64,000 bases of DNA, from positions 711,513 to 775,512 of the forward strand of contig NZ_JABBGE010000001.1 in NCBI RefSeq assembly GCF_012927245.1. The letters run 5' to 3'. The DNA is from Streptomyces sp. R302. Lineage in GTDB: Bacteria > Actinomycetota > Actinomycetes > Streptomycetales > Streptomycetaceae. Position numbers and translations under genes: made by a program. Shown piece by piece: positions 1 through 7,832 of the stretch. The notes beneath the pieces were generated by a model that saw only the letters and a program-made list of their open reading frames with translations, was not told the origin of the DNA and searched no databases. Each line of letters starts with the position of its first letter. Position 1 is the stretch's first letter.

Positions 1-159
1 AGCGCGCGGGTCACCGGGACGGGCCGGGACGGCCGGCCCTTCGCCACGTACGTGTCGATGTTCCGCCGGGACGGCACCTGGGTCGTGGCACTCGGGCACG
101 CACCCGGTGCGGCGACAGGCAAGGCCGGCGCGAGCCCGGCGTCCACGGAGCGTCCCTGA
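1..159 (+). CDS. NTF2/SnoaL-like protein, 3' end only
   Basis: This is the last 52 codons of a gene entering from the left edge, in frame 1 and ending in TGA at 157-159. The readable stretch has the alternating hydrophobic/charged strand pattern (residues RPFATYVSMFRR then GTWVVALGHAPG) that closes the curved beta-sheet of NTF2-like or DUF4440 proteins. It is followed by an Ala/Gly/Ser/Pro-rich tail without predicted structure. Family members are usually small stand-alone enzymes or binding proteins of about 130-150 residues; nothing here identifies a substrate. The start and upstream context lie outside the window. The family call is tentative because only the C-terminal half of the domain can be seen. 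Confidence 0.55.
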   Translation, partial: SARVTGTGRDGRPFATYVSMFRRDGTWVVALGHAPGAATGKAGASPASTERP

Positions 160-940
160 GGCCCGGACCCGGACCGGACCCGGACCGGAACCGGCCCGAA
201 ACGGGCGACAGGCCGTCCCTGAGGCCCAGAGCCGGCCCGAACTCGGACGACCGGGCGGCCCCGAGGCCCGAGAACGGCCTGAGGACGGCCCGGACCTGAC
301 CCGGACCTGACCCGGACCCGGCCTGGACCTGGCCAGGACCTGGCCCGAGGCCGACCCGGGGTTCGGCCCGGGGTCGGCCTGAGGACGGGCCACGGGGCGG
401 CCCCGAGGTCCGAGGACAGCCCGGAATCGGCCTGGGAACGGGCCACCGGGCGGCCCCGAGGCCCGAGGGCGGCCCGGAACCGGCCTGGACCTCGCCCGGA
501 ACCAGCCTGGACCTGGCCCGGGCCCGGCCCGTCGGCCTGAGAACGGGCCATCGAGCGGCCCCGAGGCCCGAGGACGGCCTGGAACCGGCCCGGACCTGGC
601 CCGAGGCCGGCCCCGGGTCGGCCTGAGAACGGGCCATCGAGCGGCCCCGAGGCCAGAGGACGGCCTGGAACCGGCCCGGGCCTGGCCTGGAACCGGCCCG
701 GGCCTGGCCCGAGGCCGGCCCCCGGGTCGGCCTGAGAACGGGCCACCGCGCGGCCCCGAAGCCCGAGGACGGCCCGGGCTCGTCCGAGGACGGCCCGGAC
801 CCGGCCAGGTCGGGACCGGCCCGGACCTGCCCGGACCCGGCCCGGACCTGCCCGGACCCGGCCCGGACCTGCCCGGACCTGCCCGGACCCGCCCGGACCC
901 GGTCCAGCATCGGCCCGGACCCGGCCAGGGATCACCCGGA
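160..940. repeat. GC-rich degenerate tandem repeat tract between genes
   Basis: About 780 bp with no believable gene. It is built from degenerate repeats: a block beginning GTCGGCCTGAG recurs near 373, 531, 617 and 726, spaced 158, 86 and 109 bp, each followed by a variant of CGGGCCAYCGAGCGGCCCCGAGG. The 3' end (about 826-895) is a tight tandem of a 21-nt unit made of CCCGGACCTGCC plus CGGACCCGG. The long minus-strand reading frame across this tract encodes only Gly/Pro/Arg/Ala/Ser low-complexity sequence and reflects the absence of stops in GC-rich repeats, not a gene. Confidence 0.8.
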
Positions 941-959
941 GCGGTCCGGGAACGCCGCA

Positions 960-990
960 GGCCCCGCCCCTCCGGGAGGAGGGCGGGGCC
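960..990 (-). terminator. Strong GC hairpin after the transglycosylase gene
   Basis: Near-perfect inverted repeat: GGCCCCGCCC pairs with GGGCGGGGCC around a short loop, about 30 nt beyond the stop of the minus-strand transglycosylase gene. There is no U-tract, which is usual for Streptomyces terminators. It may work in both directions. Confidence 0.6.
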
Positions 991-1021
991 TTGCGGTGTG
1001 CGTGGGGCGGCGTGGTGAGGC

Positions 1022-1423
1022 TTAGTACCAGCCGTTGGCCTGCCAGAACGCCCAGGCGGCGTTCGGGGAGCCGTAGCGCTCGTTCATGTAGTTCAGGCCC
1101 CACTTGATCTGGGTGGCCGGGTTGGTCTTCCAGTCGGAACCGGCCGAGGCCATCTTCGAACCGGGCAGGGCCTGGACCAGGCCGTAGGCGCCGGAGGAGG
1201 AGTTGGTGGCCTTGTGGTTCCAGCCGGACTCGTGCGAGACGATCTTGCTGAAGGCGGCGTACTGCGAGGCGGGGACGATGTCGCGGGCGAGCTCCTGCGG
1301 GCTGGCGGCCGAGGCCGTGCCCGTCGTGCCGAGCACCGCACCCGAGGCGCCGAGCAGCACGGCTGCGGTGGCGGCGAAGGACTTCTTGCGGGCAGCGGCG
1401 CGAGTGGTGATCGAGCGGAACAA
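1022..1423 (-). CDS. Secreted lytic transglycosylase (SLT domain)
   Basis: A 133-residue precursor with an N-terminal Sec signal (basic MFRSITTRAAARKK, hydrophobic core, cleavage near ASA-AS about residue 40) followed by a minimal soluble-lytic-transglycosylase fold. The catalytic glutamate is the E of VSHESGW, and the usual GAYGLVQ and later GLNYMNERYGSP elements follow in order. It should cleave the MurNAc-GlcNAc bond of peptidoglycan outside the membrane, as in cell-wall remodelling or spore germination. The start is a TTG at 1421-1423, weakly preceded by an AGG-containing ribosome site; no better start exists downstream before the signal peptide. The protein is short and has no LysM or other wall-binding domain. 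It ends in a tryptophan-rich FWQANGWY, typical of this family. Confidence 0.85.
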   Translation of the reverse strand: MFRSITTRAAARKKSFAATAAVLLGASGAVLGTTGTASAASPQELARDIVPASQYAAFSKIVSHESGWNHKATNSSSGAYGLVQALPGSKMASAGSDWKTNPATQIKWGLNYMNERYGSPNAAWAFWQANGWY

Positions 1424-1759
1424 AACGTCTACCTAACGTCGGGGACTGTGGCTGCGCCGGGCGTCACGGCCGTTTCCGGCCGCTTCAGGCATGCCGGAAC
1501 CAGAGCCCGGGAGACCCGGGGGACTGGGGGGAACCGGCCTGCCGCGGTGCCGCGCCCTCGCTGAGCGTTTCGCTTGCGTTGGGCCGAGCACCTGCTGCCT
1601 GGCGACGTCCACTACAGAAACAAATCCCCGGGGGGCGGCGCAACGCCCCCCTGTACGAGGAAGCTTCGGACTCGACGGGGTCGGGCGGCTCGACGACGGG
1701 TGGGAGTTTTCGCAGCTCACGCCCATCTTTGGGCGTTTTGTGCGACTCGTCCCGCTCTA
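1424..1759 (-). other. Leader and promoter region of the transglycosylase gene
   Basis: A 336-bp gap between the EcfS stop and the transglycosylase start. No ORF here looks coding. On the minus strand it would form a long structured leader, including a perfect 6-bp hairpin CGGCCG-TTTC-CGGCCG at 1467-1482. Streptomyces wall hydrolases often carry a c-di-AMP riboswitch upstream, so I looked for one, but could not match its conserved boxes with confidence. Confidence 0.4.
1719..1736. terminator. Hairpin followed by a T-run
   Basis: ACGCCCA (1719-1725), loop TCTT, TGGGCGT (1730-1736), then TTTTG on the plus strand. It sits just beyond the 3' end of the minus-strand ECF operon. The T-run faces the plus strand, so its role for the minus-strand operon would be through the stem alone. 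Confidence 0.35.
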
Positions 1760-2617
1760 CTATTTCCGGTCGTACGTGACGTGGGTCCTATGAGGCGCCT
1801 CACCCGCGGACCCCTCTCCGGGCCCCTCGAATGTGACCTGGGCCTCGAAGTTCGCCCGCCGGGTGGCCCTGCGCAGCGCCCTCAGCAGCGGTCCGCCGAC
1901 CGTGAGCGTCAGGACCACGGTGAGCGCGGCCCGGCCCAGGTCCCAGCCGAGGGAGGTGGCCAGCACGTACGCGAGGAAACGGACCAGGTTCTCGGCCGTC
2001 GGAGCCCCCGGCACGAAGGAGATGCCCTGGCCGAGGCCGCCGACCGTCACCCACCCGTACAGATTGGTGACCGTGCCGTACGCGAACGCCGCGACGAAGC
2101 CGTACGCGGCCAGCATCAGCCGCTCCGGCCGGCCCCGGACGCCCGCCGGCAGCAGGCCCGCGCCCATCGCGAACCAGCCCATCGCCAGCATCTGCGTCGG
2201 CATCCACGGCCCGACCCCGCCCGTGAGCAGCGCCGACGCGAACATCGTCACCGCGCCCAGGACGAAGCCGAAGCCCGGACCGAGGACGCGGCCGCTCAGC
2301 ACCATCAGGAAGAACATCGGCTCCAGGCCGGCCGTGCCCGCGCCCAGTGGGCGCAGCGCCGCGCCCACGGCGGCGAGCACCCCCAGCATCGCGACCGCCT
2401 TCGCGTCCATCCCGCAGTCCGCGATCGTCGCCACGACGACGGCGATGAGGAGGGGGAGGATCAGCGCGAAGAGCCACGGCGCGTCGGCGGCGTGGTCGGT
2501 GACGGCGGAGCCGGCGTCCGCGAAGAGCGGCCAGCAGATGCCGGCCAGCCCGACGAGGGAGACGAGGACGAGGGCGGCGACGGAGCGCGGCCCGAGGCGG
2601 ATCGGATGCGTCCTCAC
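1760..2617 (-). CDS. ECF transporter S component (substrate-binding membrane protein)
   Basis: A 285-residue integral membrane protein with about six hydrophobic helices, the substrate-capturing subunit of an energy-coupling-factor importer. The long uninterrupted segments (for example SVAALVLVSLVGLAG and the later AAYGFVAAFAYGTV) and the loop rich in Gly/Pro/Met between helices (GGVGPWMPTQMLAMGW) match the S-component layout. The start is the GTG at 2615-2617, which overlaps the TGA of the upstream ATPase gene in a GTGA junction, implying translational coupling. It is the last gene of an operon whose leader carries a cobalamin riboswitch, so cobalamin or a precursor is the likely substrate; that is inference from regulation, since the S-component sequence alone does not tell me. 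The C-terminal 30 residues are charged and probably cytosolic. Confidence 0.82.
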   Translation of the reverse strand: MRTHPIRLGPRSVAALVLVSLVGLAGICWPLFADAGSAVTDHAADAPWLFALILPLLIAVVVATIADCGMDAKAVAMLGVLAAVGAALRPLGAGTAGLEPMFFLMVLSGRVLGPGFGFVLGAVTMFASALLTGGVGPWMPTQMLAMGWFAMGAGLLPAGVRGRPERLMLAAYGFVAAFAYGTVTNLYGWVTVGGLGQGISFVPGAPTAENLVRFLAYVLATSLGWDLGRAALTVVLTLTVGGPLLRALRRATRRANFEAQVTFEGPGEGSAGEAPHRTHVTYDRK

Positions 2618-4464
2618 GTGCGCAGCGCCTCCTCCACCTGCTCGACCGTGAGCCACGGCTCGGGGGCCAGGATCTTCGCGACCTGCGGGGCGAAGGCCGG
2701 GGACGAGACGACGACCTCGGCCGTCGGGCCGTCCGCGACGACCTCGCCGCCGGCGACGATCACCACCCGGTCCGCCAGCTCCGCGGCGAGCTCCACGTCG
2801 TGCGTGGCGAGGACGATCGCGTGCCCGTCGGCGGCGAGGGCACGCAGCCGGGTCACGAGGCGGGCCTTCGCCGCGTAGTCCAGGCCGCGGGTCGGCTCGT
2901 CGAGCAGCACCAGCGGGGGTGCGGCCGTCAGCACGACGGCGAGGGCGAGCGCGAGCCGCTGCCCCTCGGACAGGTCGCGCGGATGGGTCGCGTCGGCCAC
3001 CCCCGGTACGAGCTCCGCCACGAGCGCCCGGCAGGTCCCGGGCGGGGCGCCCGCGTCCGCGTCGGCCGCCGCGCACTCGTCGCCGACGGTCTCCGCGTAC
3101 AGCAGGTCCCTCGGCTCCTGCGGGACCAGGCCCACCTGCCGGATCAGCGTGCGCGGCTCGGTCGCGTGCGGGACGAGCCCGGACACGAGGACGCTGCCGG
3201 AGGTCGGGGCGGTCATGCCGACGAGGGTCGACAGCAACGTGGACTTCCCGGCCCCGTTACGGCCCATGAGCGCGACGGTCTCGCCCCGGGCGACCCGCAG
3301 ATCCACCCGGCGCAGCGCCTCGACGCGGCCCCGCCGGACGGCGAGCCGGTCGACTTCCACGAGCGCCACGTCCTCGCGCGCCGCGGCCCCCGCACGTCGC
3401 CGCCGCCGCCGGAACAGGGACCTTCCCCCACCCCGCCCCTTCCCGAAACCAGGGGCTCCGCCCCCGGACCCCCGCGCCTCAAACGCCGGCGGGGCTGGAA
3501 TTCCGGGCTCGGCCTCCTGCTCCGGCGGGGCCGGCAATTCAGCCCGTCCGGCGTTTGAGGACACGGCCGGAGGCCGTAGGGGGTCCGGGGCGGAGCCCCG
3601 GTTTCGGGAAGGGGCGGGGTGGGGGAGAGGCCCCGTGCGGCGGCTGCGTACCGGGGTCCGTCCCTCCAGTCGGGCCTTCAGGGTGGGGGACCTGCGGCGG
3701 GCGTCCCGGACCGTCAGGGGGAGGGGGGTCCAGTCGGCCAGTCGGCCCAGGGCGACCACCGGGGGGTGGATCGGGGAGACGGCCATGATCTCGGCGGGGG
3801 TGCCGAGGACCGCCTCCGGGAGGAGGAGGACGCGGTCCGCGTACTGGACCACCCGCTCCAGGCGGTGTTCCGCCATGAGGACCGTCGTGCCGAGGTCGTG
3901 GACCAGGCGCTGGAGGACCGCGAGGACGTCCTCCGCCGCGGAGGGGTCCAGGGCGGAGGTCGGTTCGTCGAGGACGAGGACCTTGGGGTGCGTGGTGAGG
4001 ACGGAGCCGATGGCGACGCGCTGCTGCTGCCCGCCGGAGAGCGTGGCGATGGGGCGGTCGCGGAGGTCGGCCAGGCCGAGGAGGTCGAGGGTTTCCTCGA
4101 CGCGGCGGCGCATGACCGCGGGGGCCAGGCCCAGGGACTCCATGCCGTAGGCGAGCTCGTCCTCCACGGTGTCCGTGACGAAGTGGGCCAGGGGGTCCTG
4201 GCCGACCGTGCCGACGAGGTCCGCGAGCTCGCGCGGGTGGTGGGTCCGGGTGTCCCGGCCGTCGACGGTGACCCGGCCCCGCAGCGTTCCGCCGGTGAAG
4301 TGGGGGACGAGCCCGGAGACCGCCCCGAGGAGGGTCGACTTGCCGACGCCCGAGGGGCCGACGAGGAGGACGAGCTCCCCCTCCGGCACGACGAGGTCGA
4401 CGTCCCGCAGGGTGGGGCCGGCGGCGTCCTCGTACGTCACCGAGACGTTCTCGAAGCGGATCAC
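2614..4464 (-). CDS. Fused ECF transporter ATPase (two ABC domains)
   Basis: One polypeptide of 616 residues holds both energy-coupling ATPases. Domain 1: Walker A GPSGVGKST (36-44), signature LSGGQ (142-146), Walker B VLVLDEP (about 162-168). Domain 2: Walker A GRNGAGKST (401-409), degenerate signature LSEGQRLALAL, Walker B LVLLDEPTRGLD. Together they power substrate uptake through EcfT and EcfS. The linker between the domains (about 255-370) is unusually long and low in complexity; roughly residues 280-347 are encoded by a large inverted repeat described separately. Start ATG at 4462-4464 overlaps the stop of EcfT (ATGA), and its own stop overlaps the EcfS start. Separate EcfA and EcfA' genes are more usual; the fusion is known in actinobacteria. 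Confidence 0.9.
   Translation of the reverse strand: MIRFENVSVTYEDAAGPTLRDVDLVVPEGELVLLVGPSGVGKSTLLGAVSGLVPHFTGGTLRGRVTVDGRDTRTHHPRELADLVGTVGQDPLAHFVTDTVEDELAYGMESLGLAPAVMRRRVEETLDLLGLADLRDRPIATLSGGQQQRVAIGSVLTTHPKVLVLDEPTSALDPSAAEDVLAVLQRLVHDLGTTVLMAEHRLERVVQYADRVLLLPEAVLGTPAEIMAVSPIHPPVVALGRLADWTPLPLTVRDARRRSPTLKARLEGRTPVRSRRTGPLPHPAPSRNRGSAPDPLRPPAVSSNAGRAELPAPPEQEAEPGIPAPPAFEARGSGGGAPGFGKGRGGGRSLFRRRRRRAGAAAREDVALVEVDRLAVRRGRVEALRRVDLRVARGETVALMGRNGAGKSTLLSTLVGMTAPTSGSVLVSGLVPHATEPRTLIRQVGLVPQEPRDLLYAETVGDECAAADADAGAPPGTCRALVAELVPGVADATHPRDLSEGQRLALALAVVLTAAPPLVLLDEPTRGLDYAAKARLVTRLRALAADGHAIVLATHDVELAAELADRVVIVAGGEVVADGPTAEVVVSSPAFAPQVAKILAPEPWLTVEQVEEALRT
3425..3625. repeat. Large inverted repeat of Streptomyces intergenic type inside the ATPase gene
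   Basis: Two arms of about 77-90 bp face each other: the left arm (3425 to about 3501) starts CCCCCACCCCGCCCCTTCCC and contains GGGGCTCCGCCCC and CCTCAAACGCCGG; the right arm (about 3536-3625) is its reverse complement with few mismatches (CCGGCGTTTGAGG, CGGAGCCCCGG, GGGAAGGGGCGGGGTGGGGG). A roughly 35-bp spacer separates them. I recall this motif as a very common repeat downstream of Streptomyces genes. Here it lies in frame in the linker of the fused ECF ATPase, with no stop in the used frame. Confidence 0.85.
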
Positions 4465-5621
4465 GCGGAGGACTCCTCGCGGGCGGGCGGTACGGGGACG
4501 GGCGGTACGGGGGCGATGACGGCGGGCAGCAGGCCGGGGAGGACCGACAGGGCCGGCCAGAGGGGCAGGTCGGGGGCGACCAGGGGGACGACCCCGGGGT
4601 GGAGGGCGCCGGGCGCGTACGTGTTGGCGTGGATCATGAGGGCCGCCACCGCGATGCCGGACGCGGCGACCAGCCAGGAGCGGGGGCCGAAGCGGTCGGG
4701 CCGGTAGCGGGTGCGCAGGGTGCGCCGGCCGCCGAGGCGCAGGCCCGCGACGGCCGCGGCGAGGCCGGCGGCGAGCAGCGGGAGCCCGTATCCGGCGCCT
4801 TGCGCGGCGAGCAGGCCGTACGAGCCGGCGCAGACGCCGAGGAGGCCGCCGAGGGTGAGGACGTTCGTGGTGCGGCGGACGCCCGCCGGGACCTGGGCGG
4901 TGCGCCCGTACCCGCGCGCGTCCATCGACGCGGCCACGGCGACCGACCGTTCAAGCGCGCCTTCCAGGACCGGCAGGCCGATCTGGAGGACCGCCCGCAC
5001 CCCGCCCGTGGGCCGGCCGCGGAGCCGTCGGGCGGTGCGCAGCCGGACGACGTCCGCGACCAGGTTCGGCGCGAAGGTCATCGCGACGACGACCGCGACC
5101 CCGGCCTCGTACAGCGCCCCCGGCAGCGACTTGAGGAGCCGCGCCGGGTTGGCGAGCGCGTTCGCCGCGCCCACGCAGATCAGCAGGGCCGCCAGTCTGA
5201 GCCCGTCGTACAGGGCGAAGGCGAGCTGTTCGGCGGTGACCCGGCCGCCGACGCGGATGCCTTGCGCCCAGCCGGGGAGGGGCAGTTCGGGGAGGGTGAA
5301 CAGTTCGTGCGTACCGGGGATGGGCGAGCCCAGGACGAGCGAGAAGACGATCCTCAGGGCGACGACGAAAAGGCCGAGTTTCACGAAGGCGCCGTACGAG
5401 CGGGCCCACGGCGCGTCCGTCCGGCGCGCCGCCACCACGTATCCGGCGACCGCGACGATCAGTCCGAGCAGCAGCGGGTTCGTCGTGCGGGAGGCGGCGA
5501 CGGCGAGGCCGAGGGCCCACAGCCACCAGGCGCCGGGGTGCAGCGCGTTGCCCCGGTCCGCCACGGGCGCCAGGAGGCGCCCCGGCAGGCGGCCGGGGGT
5601 GACGGACGTGACCCGGGTCAT
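4461..5621 (-). CDS. ECF transporter T component (CbiQ-like transmembrane protein)
   Basis: A 386-residue transmembrane scaffold that couples ATP hydrolysis to S-component movement. It has several hydrophobic helices at about 30-60, 80-95 and 140-155, and further helices after residue 250. The paired coupling motifs expected of EcfT/CbiQ are present: a first Arg/Ala-rich helix near 193-202 and ASMDARGYG at 231-239, the Ala-Arg-Gly signature that docks on the ATPases. The start ATG at 5619-5621 overlaps the preceding gene's TGA, so it is translationally coupled. The C-terminal extension is Pro/Val-rich. Compared with bare CbiQ proteins (about 225-260 residues) this one is long, with extra membrane segments after the motif. 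Confidence 0.88.
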   Translation of the reverse strand: MTRVTSVTPGRLPGRLLAPVADRGNALHPGAWWLWALGLAVAASRTTNPLLLGLIVAVAGYVVAARRTDAPWARSYGAFVKLGLFVVALRIVFSLVLGSPIPGTHELFTLPELPLPGWAQGIRVGGRVTAEQLAFALYDGLRLAALLICVGAANALANPARLLKSLPGALYEAGVAVVVAMTFAPNLVADVVRLRTARRLRGRPTGGVRAVLQIGLPVLEGALERSVAVAASMDARGYGRTAQVPAGVRRTTNVLTLGGLLGVCAGSYGLLAAQGAGYGLPLLAAGLAAAVAGLRLGGRRTLRTRYRPDRFGPRSWLVAASGIAVAALMIHANTYAPGALHPGVVPLVAPDLPLWPALSVLPGLLPAVIAPVPPVPVPPAREESSA

Positions 5622-6334
5622 CCGCGGCGGCGGGACTTCCAGACGGCCGCGCCGCCGAGCGCGAGGACGGCTCCGCCGCCGACGAGGAGGCCGAGGGACG
5701 GGCCGTCGCCCCCGCTGTCGTTCTTCTCGGAAACGGGTTCGGAAGCGGGTTCGGAGGAGGGGGCGGAGGAGGGGGCGGAGGAGGGTTCGGAGGAGGGGTC
5801 GGCGGCTTCCGTCGCGGCCACCGCCTCGCCGCAGCCCTTCTCCGGGTAGCCCGCGATGCCGCACAGCATCGCGGAGCTGTCGTAGCGGAGCGGCTTGGCG
5901 ACGGCGGCGAGGGCGTCGGCGGCCGTGCCCTTGTCGTCGATCAGGGCGCAGCCGGTCGTCGGGGCGGTCTTCGGCGGGGTCTCGCCCGCGGGGGCGTCCT
6001 TCGGGGTGCCGAAGTCGACGACGACCGCGACCCGCTTCGTGCCGGGCGTCCTCTCGACGCCGGCGCAGACCGTGTCGAAGCCGGGTGCGGCGGTCGGCTT
6101 GGCCGCGTCGGCGGAGTCCTCGCTGAGCGCGAAGCGGAAGCCGATGGCGGCGCCGTCGGCGGGCCGGGCGGTCGCCGGGCCCTGGGTGGCGTACGTCCAC
6201 TTTCCGGCGTCGGACTCCCAGAACGACCAGTACCGGTAGCCCGCGGCCTGCGCCGGGGCCGCCGCGCCGAGGGCGAGCAGCAGCCCGGCGGCGGCGCACG
6301 CCCCCCAGCCGGTGATCCGCTTCGGGAGGGTCAC
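5618..6334 (-). CDS. Secreted, membrane-anchored surface protein of the B12 operon (SCO2322-like)
   Basis: A 238-residue precursor with an N-terminal signal peptide (LPKRITGWGACAAAGLLLAL then APAQAAG), an extracellular beta-rich domain beginning YRYWSFWESDAGKW, and four cysteines that could form disulfides (VCAG, GCAL, MLCG, KGCG). A Ser/Glu/Pro repeat stalk follows (the SSEPSSAPSS type), then a C-terminal membrane segment and an Arg-rich tail (WKSRRRG). There is no LPXTG, so anchoring is by the membrane helix. The GTG start at 6332-6334 overlaps the upstream stop (GTGA). I recall this as the SCO2322 family found with ECF transporters; its place behind a cobalamin riboswitch suggests substrate capture at the cell surface. 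The ligand is inferred. Confidence 0.75.
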   Translation of the reverse strand: MTLPKRITGWGACAAAGLLLALGAAAPAQAAGYRYWSFWESDAGKWTYATQGPATARPADGAAIGFRFALSEDSADAAKPTAAPGFDTVCAGVERTPGTKRVAVVVDFGTPKDAPAGETPPKTAPTTGCALIDDKGTAADALAAVAKPLRYDSSAMLCGIAGYPEKGCGEAVAATEAADPSSEPSSAPSSAPSSEPASEPVSEKNDSGGDGPSLGLLVGGGAVLALGGAAVWKSRRRG

Positions 6335-7590
6335 TTCTTGCGGCCGCTCAGGAGGAAGCCGATGCCGACGCCGACGACCATGCCGATGCCGATGATCCAC
6401 CAGACGTCGAAGCCGAGGAAGGAGTCGTCGTCCTCGTCCTCGGTGGAGGCGGCGGAGGTGTCGGGGGTCTTCGGGGCGGGCCCGGTCGCGTTGAGCGCCT
6501 CGACGAGGTCGACCTTGCCGAACTCGCGCGGGTCGGCCTCCATCGCCCGCGCGGCGAGGATCAGCTGCGCGTAGGCGGCGGGGCCGGACTCCTTCGCCCA
6601 GGGGGCGGCGTTCTGCTCCAGCCACTGGAGCGCGGGCTCGGCGAGGCGGGCGGTGCCGGCGGCGGCGAGGGCGACGACGGCGTCGGCGGTGTTGCCGAAG
6701 TCGGGCTTCGGCTCGGTGTCGGTGGCGCCGGGCAGCGGCGGGGTGGTCAGGTGGCCGGTCTGCACGAGCGCCTTGGCGAGGTAGGAGGCGCCGTTGAGGG
6801 CGGCCCGCTCGACGGTCGGCTCGGAGAGGTCGACGCAGGTCGGGGCCTGCGGCGGGGTGGCCTTCACGGCGGTGATGCCCTTGCCGAGCCCGGCGAGGGT
6901 GGCGGCGGCGGTTGCGTCCGCGTTGGCGGCGAGCTCGCCCTCCTTGTCGGGCTGGTACGCGAAGGCGCCCGGCCCTTCCTCCTCGGCGCAGGGCAGCGCG
7001 AGCGCGAGCAGCGCGTCGTACGGGGTGCGGCCCTCGGCGGAGGTGTACGAGCCGGGCTTGACGCCCGAGGCGGCGAGCGCGCTGACGACGATCGAGGTGG
7101 AGTTGGCGTCGCTGGGGCCGCCGGGGGTGTAGCTCCAGCCGCCGTCCTTGTTCTGTACGCCGCGCAGCCAGCCGTAGCCGGACTTGACCGCGGTGTCGAT
7201 CTTCGTCGGGTCGGCGGCCTCGCGGCGGACCGCGCCGAGCGCCTGGAGGGCGACGGCGGTGGCGTTGGAGTCCCGCATGGTCTGCGCGTCGCAGGGCTTG
7301 GTGGTGTCCGCGCGGTAGGAGGCGAACGAGCCGTCGGCGCACTGCTGGCCGAGCAGCCAGTCGACGGCCTGGTCGGCGGGCTGGTAGCCGGTGGCGCGCT
7401 GGGCGAGGAAGGCGAGCGACTGGCGCCAGACGCCGTCGTACGTGGGGTCGCTCTTCCCGTACAGGCCGGGCGGGAGCGCGGCGGCGGAGGCGCTGGGAGA
7501 GGGCGCGGCGGAGGCCGTGCCGGTCGCGGCGGTGCTGAGCACGGCTGCCGCTGCGGTGAGCGCGGCGGCGGCGCGACGGACGCTGATCAT
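6331..7590 (-). CDS. Secreted alpha/alpha-toroid (terpene-cyclase-like) protein, possible cobalamin binder
   Basis: A 419-residue precursor with a signal peptide (MISVRRAAAALTAAAAVLST, cleavage near SAAPS). It has repeated helical-hairpin motifs of the prenyltransferase/squalene-oxidase type (YGWLRGVQNKDGGW, DWLLGQQCADGSF, ALNGASYLAKAL), an acidic stalk (TEDEDDDSF) and a C-terminal transmembrane helix ending LLSGRKK. Vertebrate intrinsic factor and transcobalamin use the same alpha6/alpha6 barrel to hold B12, so this first gene after a cobalamin riboswitch is a good candidate for an extracellular B12-capturing protein. That function is inferred from fold type and regulation. The ATG at 7588-7590 follows GAGGCAACC; a start seven codons upstream is possible but less well spaced. 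Confidence 0.78.
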   Translation of the reverse strand: MISVRRAAAALTAAAAVLSTAATGTASAAPSPSASAAALPPGLYGKSDPTYDGVWRQSLAFLAQRATGYQPADQAVDWLLGQQCADGSFASYRADTTKPCDAQTMRDSNATAVALQALGAVRREAADPTKIDTAVKSGYGWLRGVQNKDGGWSYTPGGPSDANSTSIVVSALAASGVKPGSYTSAEGRTPYDALLALALPCAEEEGPGAFAYQPDKEGELAANADATAAATLAGLGKGITAVKATPPQAPTCVDLSEPTVERAALNGASYLAKALVQTGHLTTPPLPGATDTEPKPDFGNTADAVVALAAAGTARLAEPALQWLEQNAAPWAKESGPAAYAQLILAARAMEADPREFGKVDLVEALNATGPAPKTPDTSAASTEDEDDDSFLGFDVWWIIGIGMVVGVGIGFLLSGRKK

Positions 7591-7639
7591 GGTTGCCTCT
7601 CGTGCGGGCACCGGACACCGGCGCCCGCGCGGGGCCCGC

Positions 7640-7790
7640 GTCCGGCGCCGTATTCCTCGACGGTGCCGGCGCTCACTTCCGAGGGCAGGGCGTTCCGGCT
7701 CGCCATTCCCTGGAACGGCTCACGGTTGCGGGTCAGCGCCGGATTCGCACCGGCTTTCCCCTGCTCGGGCATGAAGACGACCGGGCCACT
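7640..7790 (-). promoter_or_regulatory. Cobalamin (B12) riboswitch
   Basis: On the minus strand the leader carries the conserved core of the cobalamin riboswitch: GGGGAAAGCCGGTGCGAATC, then CGGCGCTGACCCGCAACCGT and GAGCC (about 7718-7770), followed by the AATGGCGAGCC segment near 7700 that corresponds to the B12-box side. It ends about 50-100 nt before the first gene of the ECF operon, the usual place for control of a B12-uptake operon by premature termination or start-site occlusion. Boundaries are approximate. Confidence 0.9.
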
Positions 7791-7832
7791 GTACCGGCCC
7801 GTACGGCCCTGCCCCCGGGCGTGCGAGCCGCG

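Noticed and set aside
11..910. Long minus-strand reading frame over the first repeat tract
   Set aside because: Only Arg/Gly/Pro/Ser low-complexity protein, driven by the repeats and lack of stop codons in GC-rich DNA; no start context or domain.
1424..1759. Possible c-di-AMP (ydaO) riboswitch before the transglycosylase gene
   Set aside because: Stem-loops are present, but the conserved boxes could not be matched on the minus strand. A covariance-model search would settle it; a hit on the minus strand would support it.
5618..6334. Sortase-type surface protein
   Set aside because: The stalk and membrane tail look similar to sortase substrates, but no LPXTG or related motif precedes the helix.
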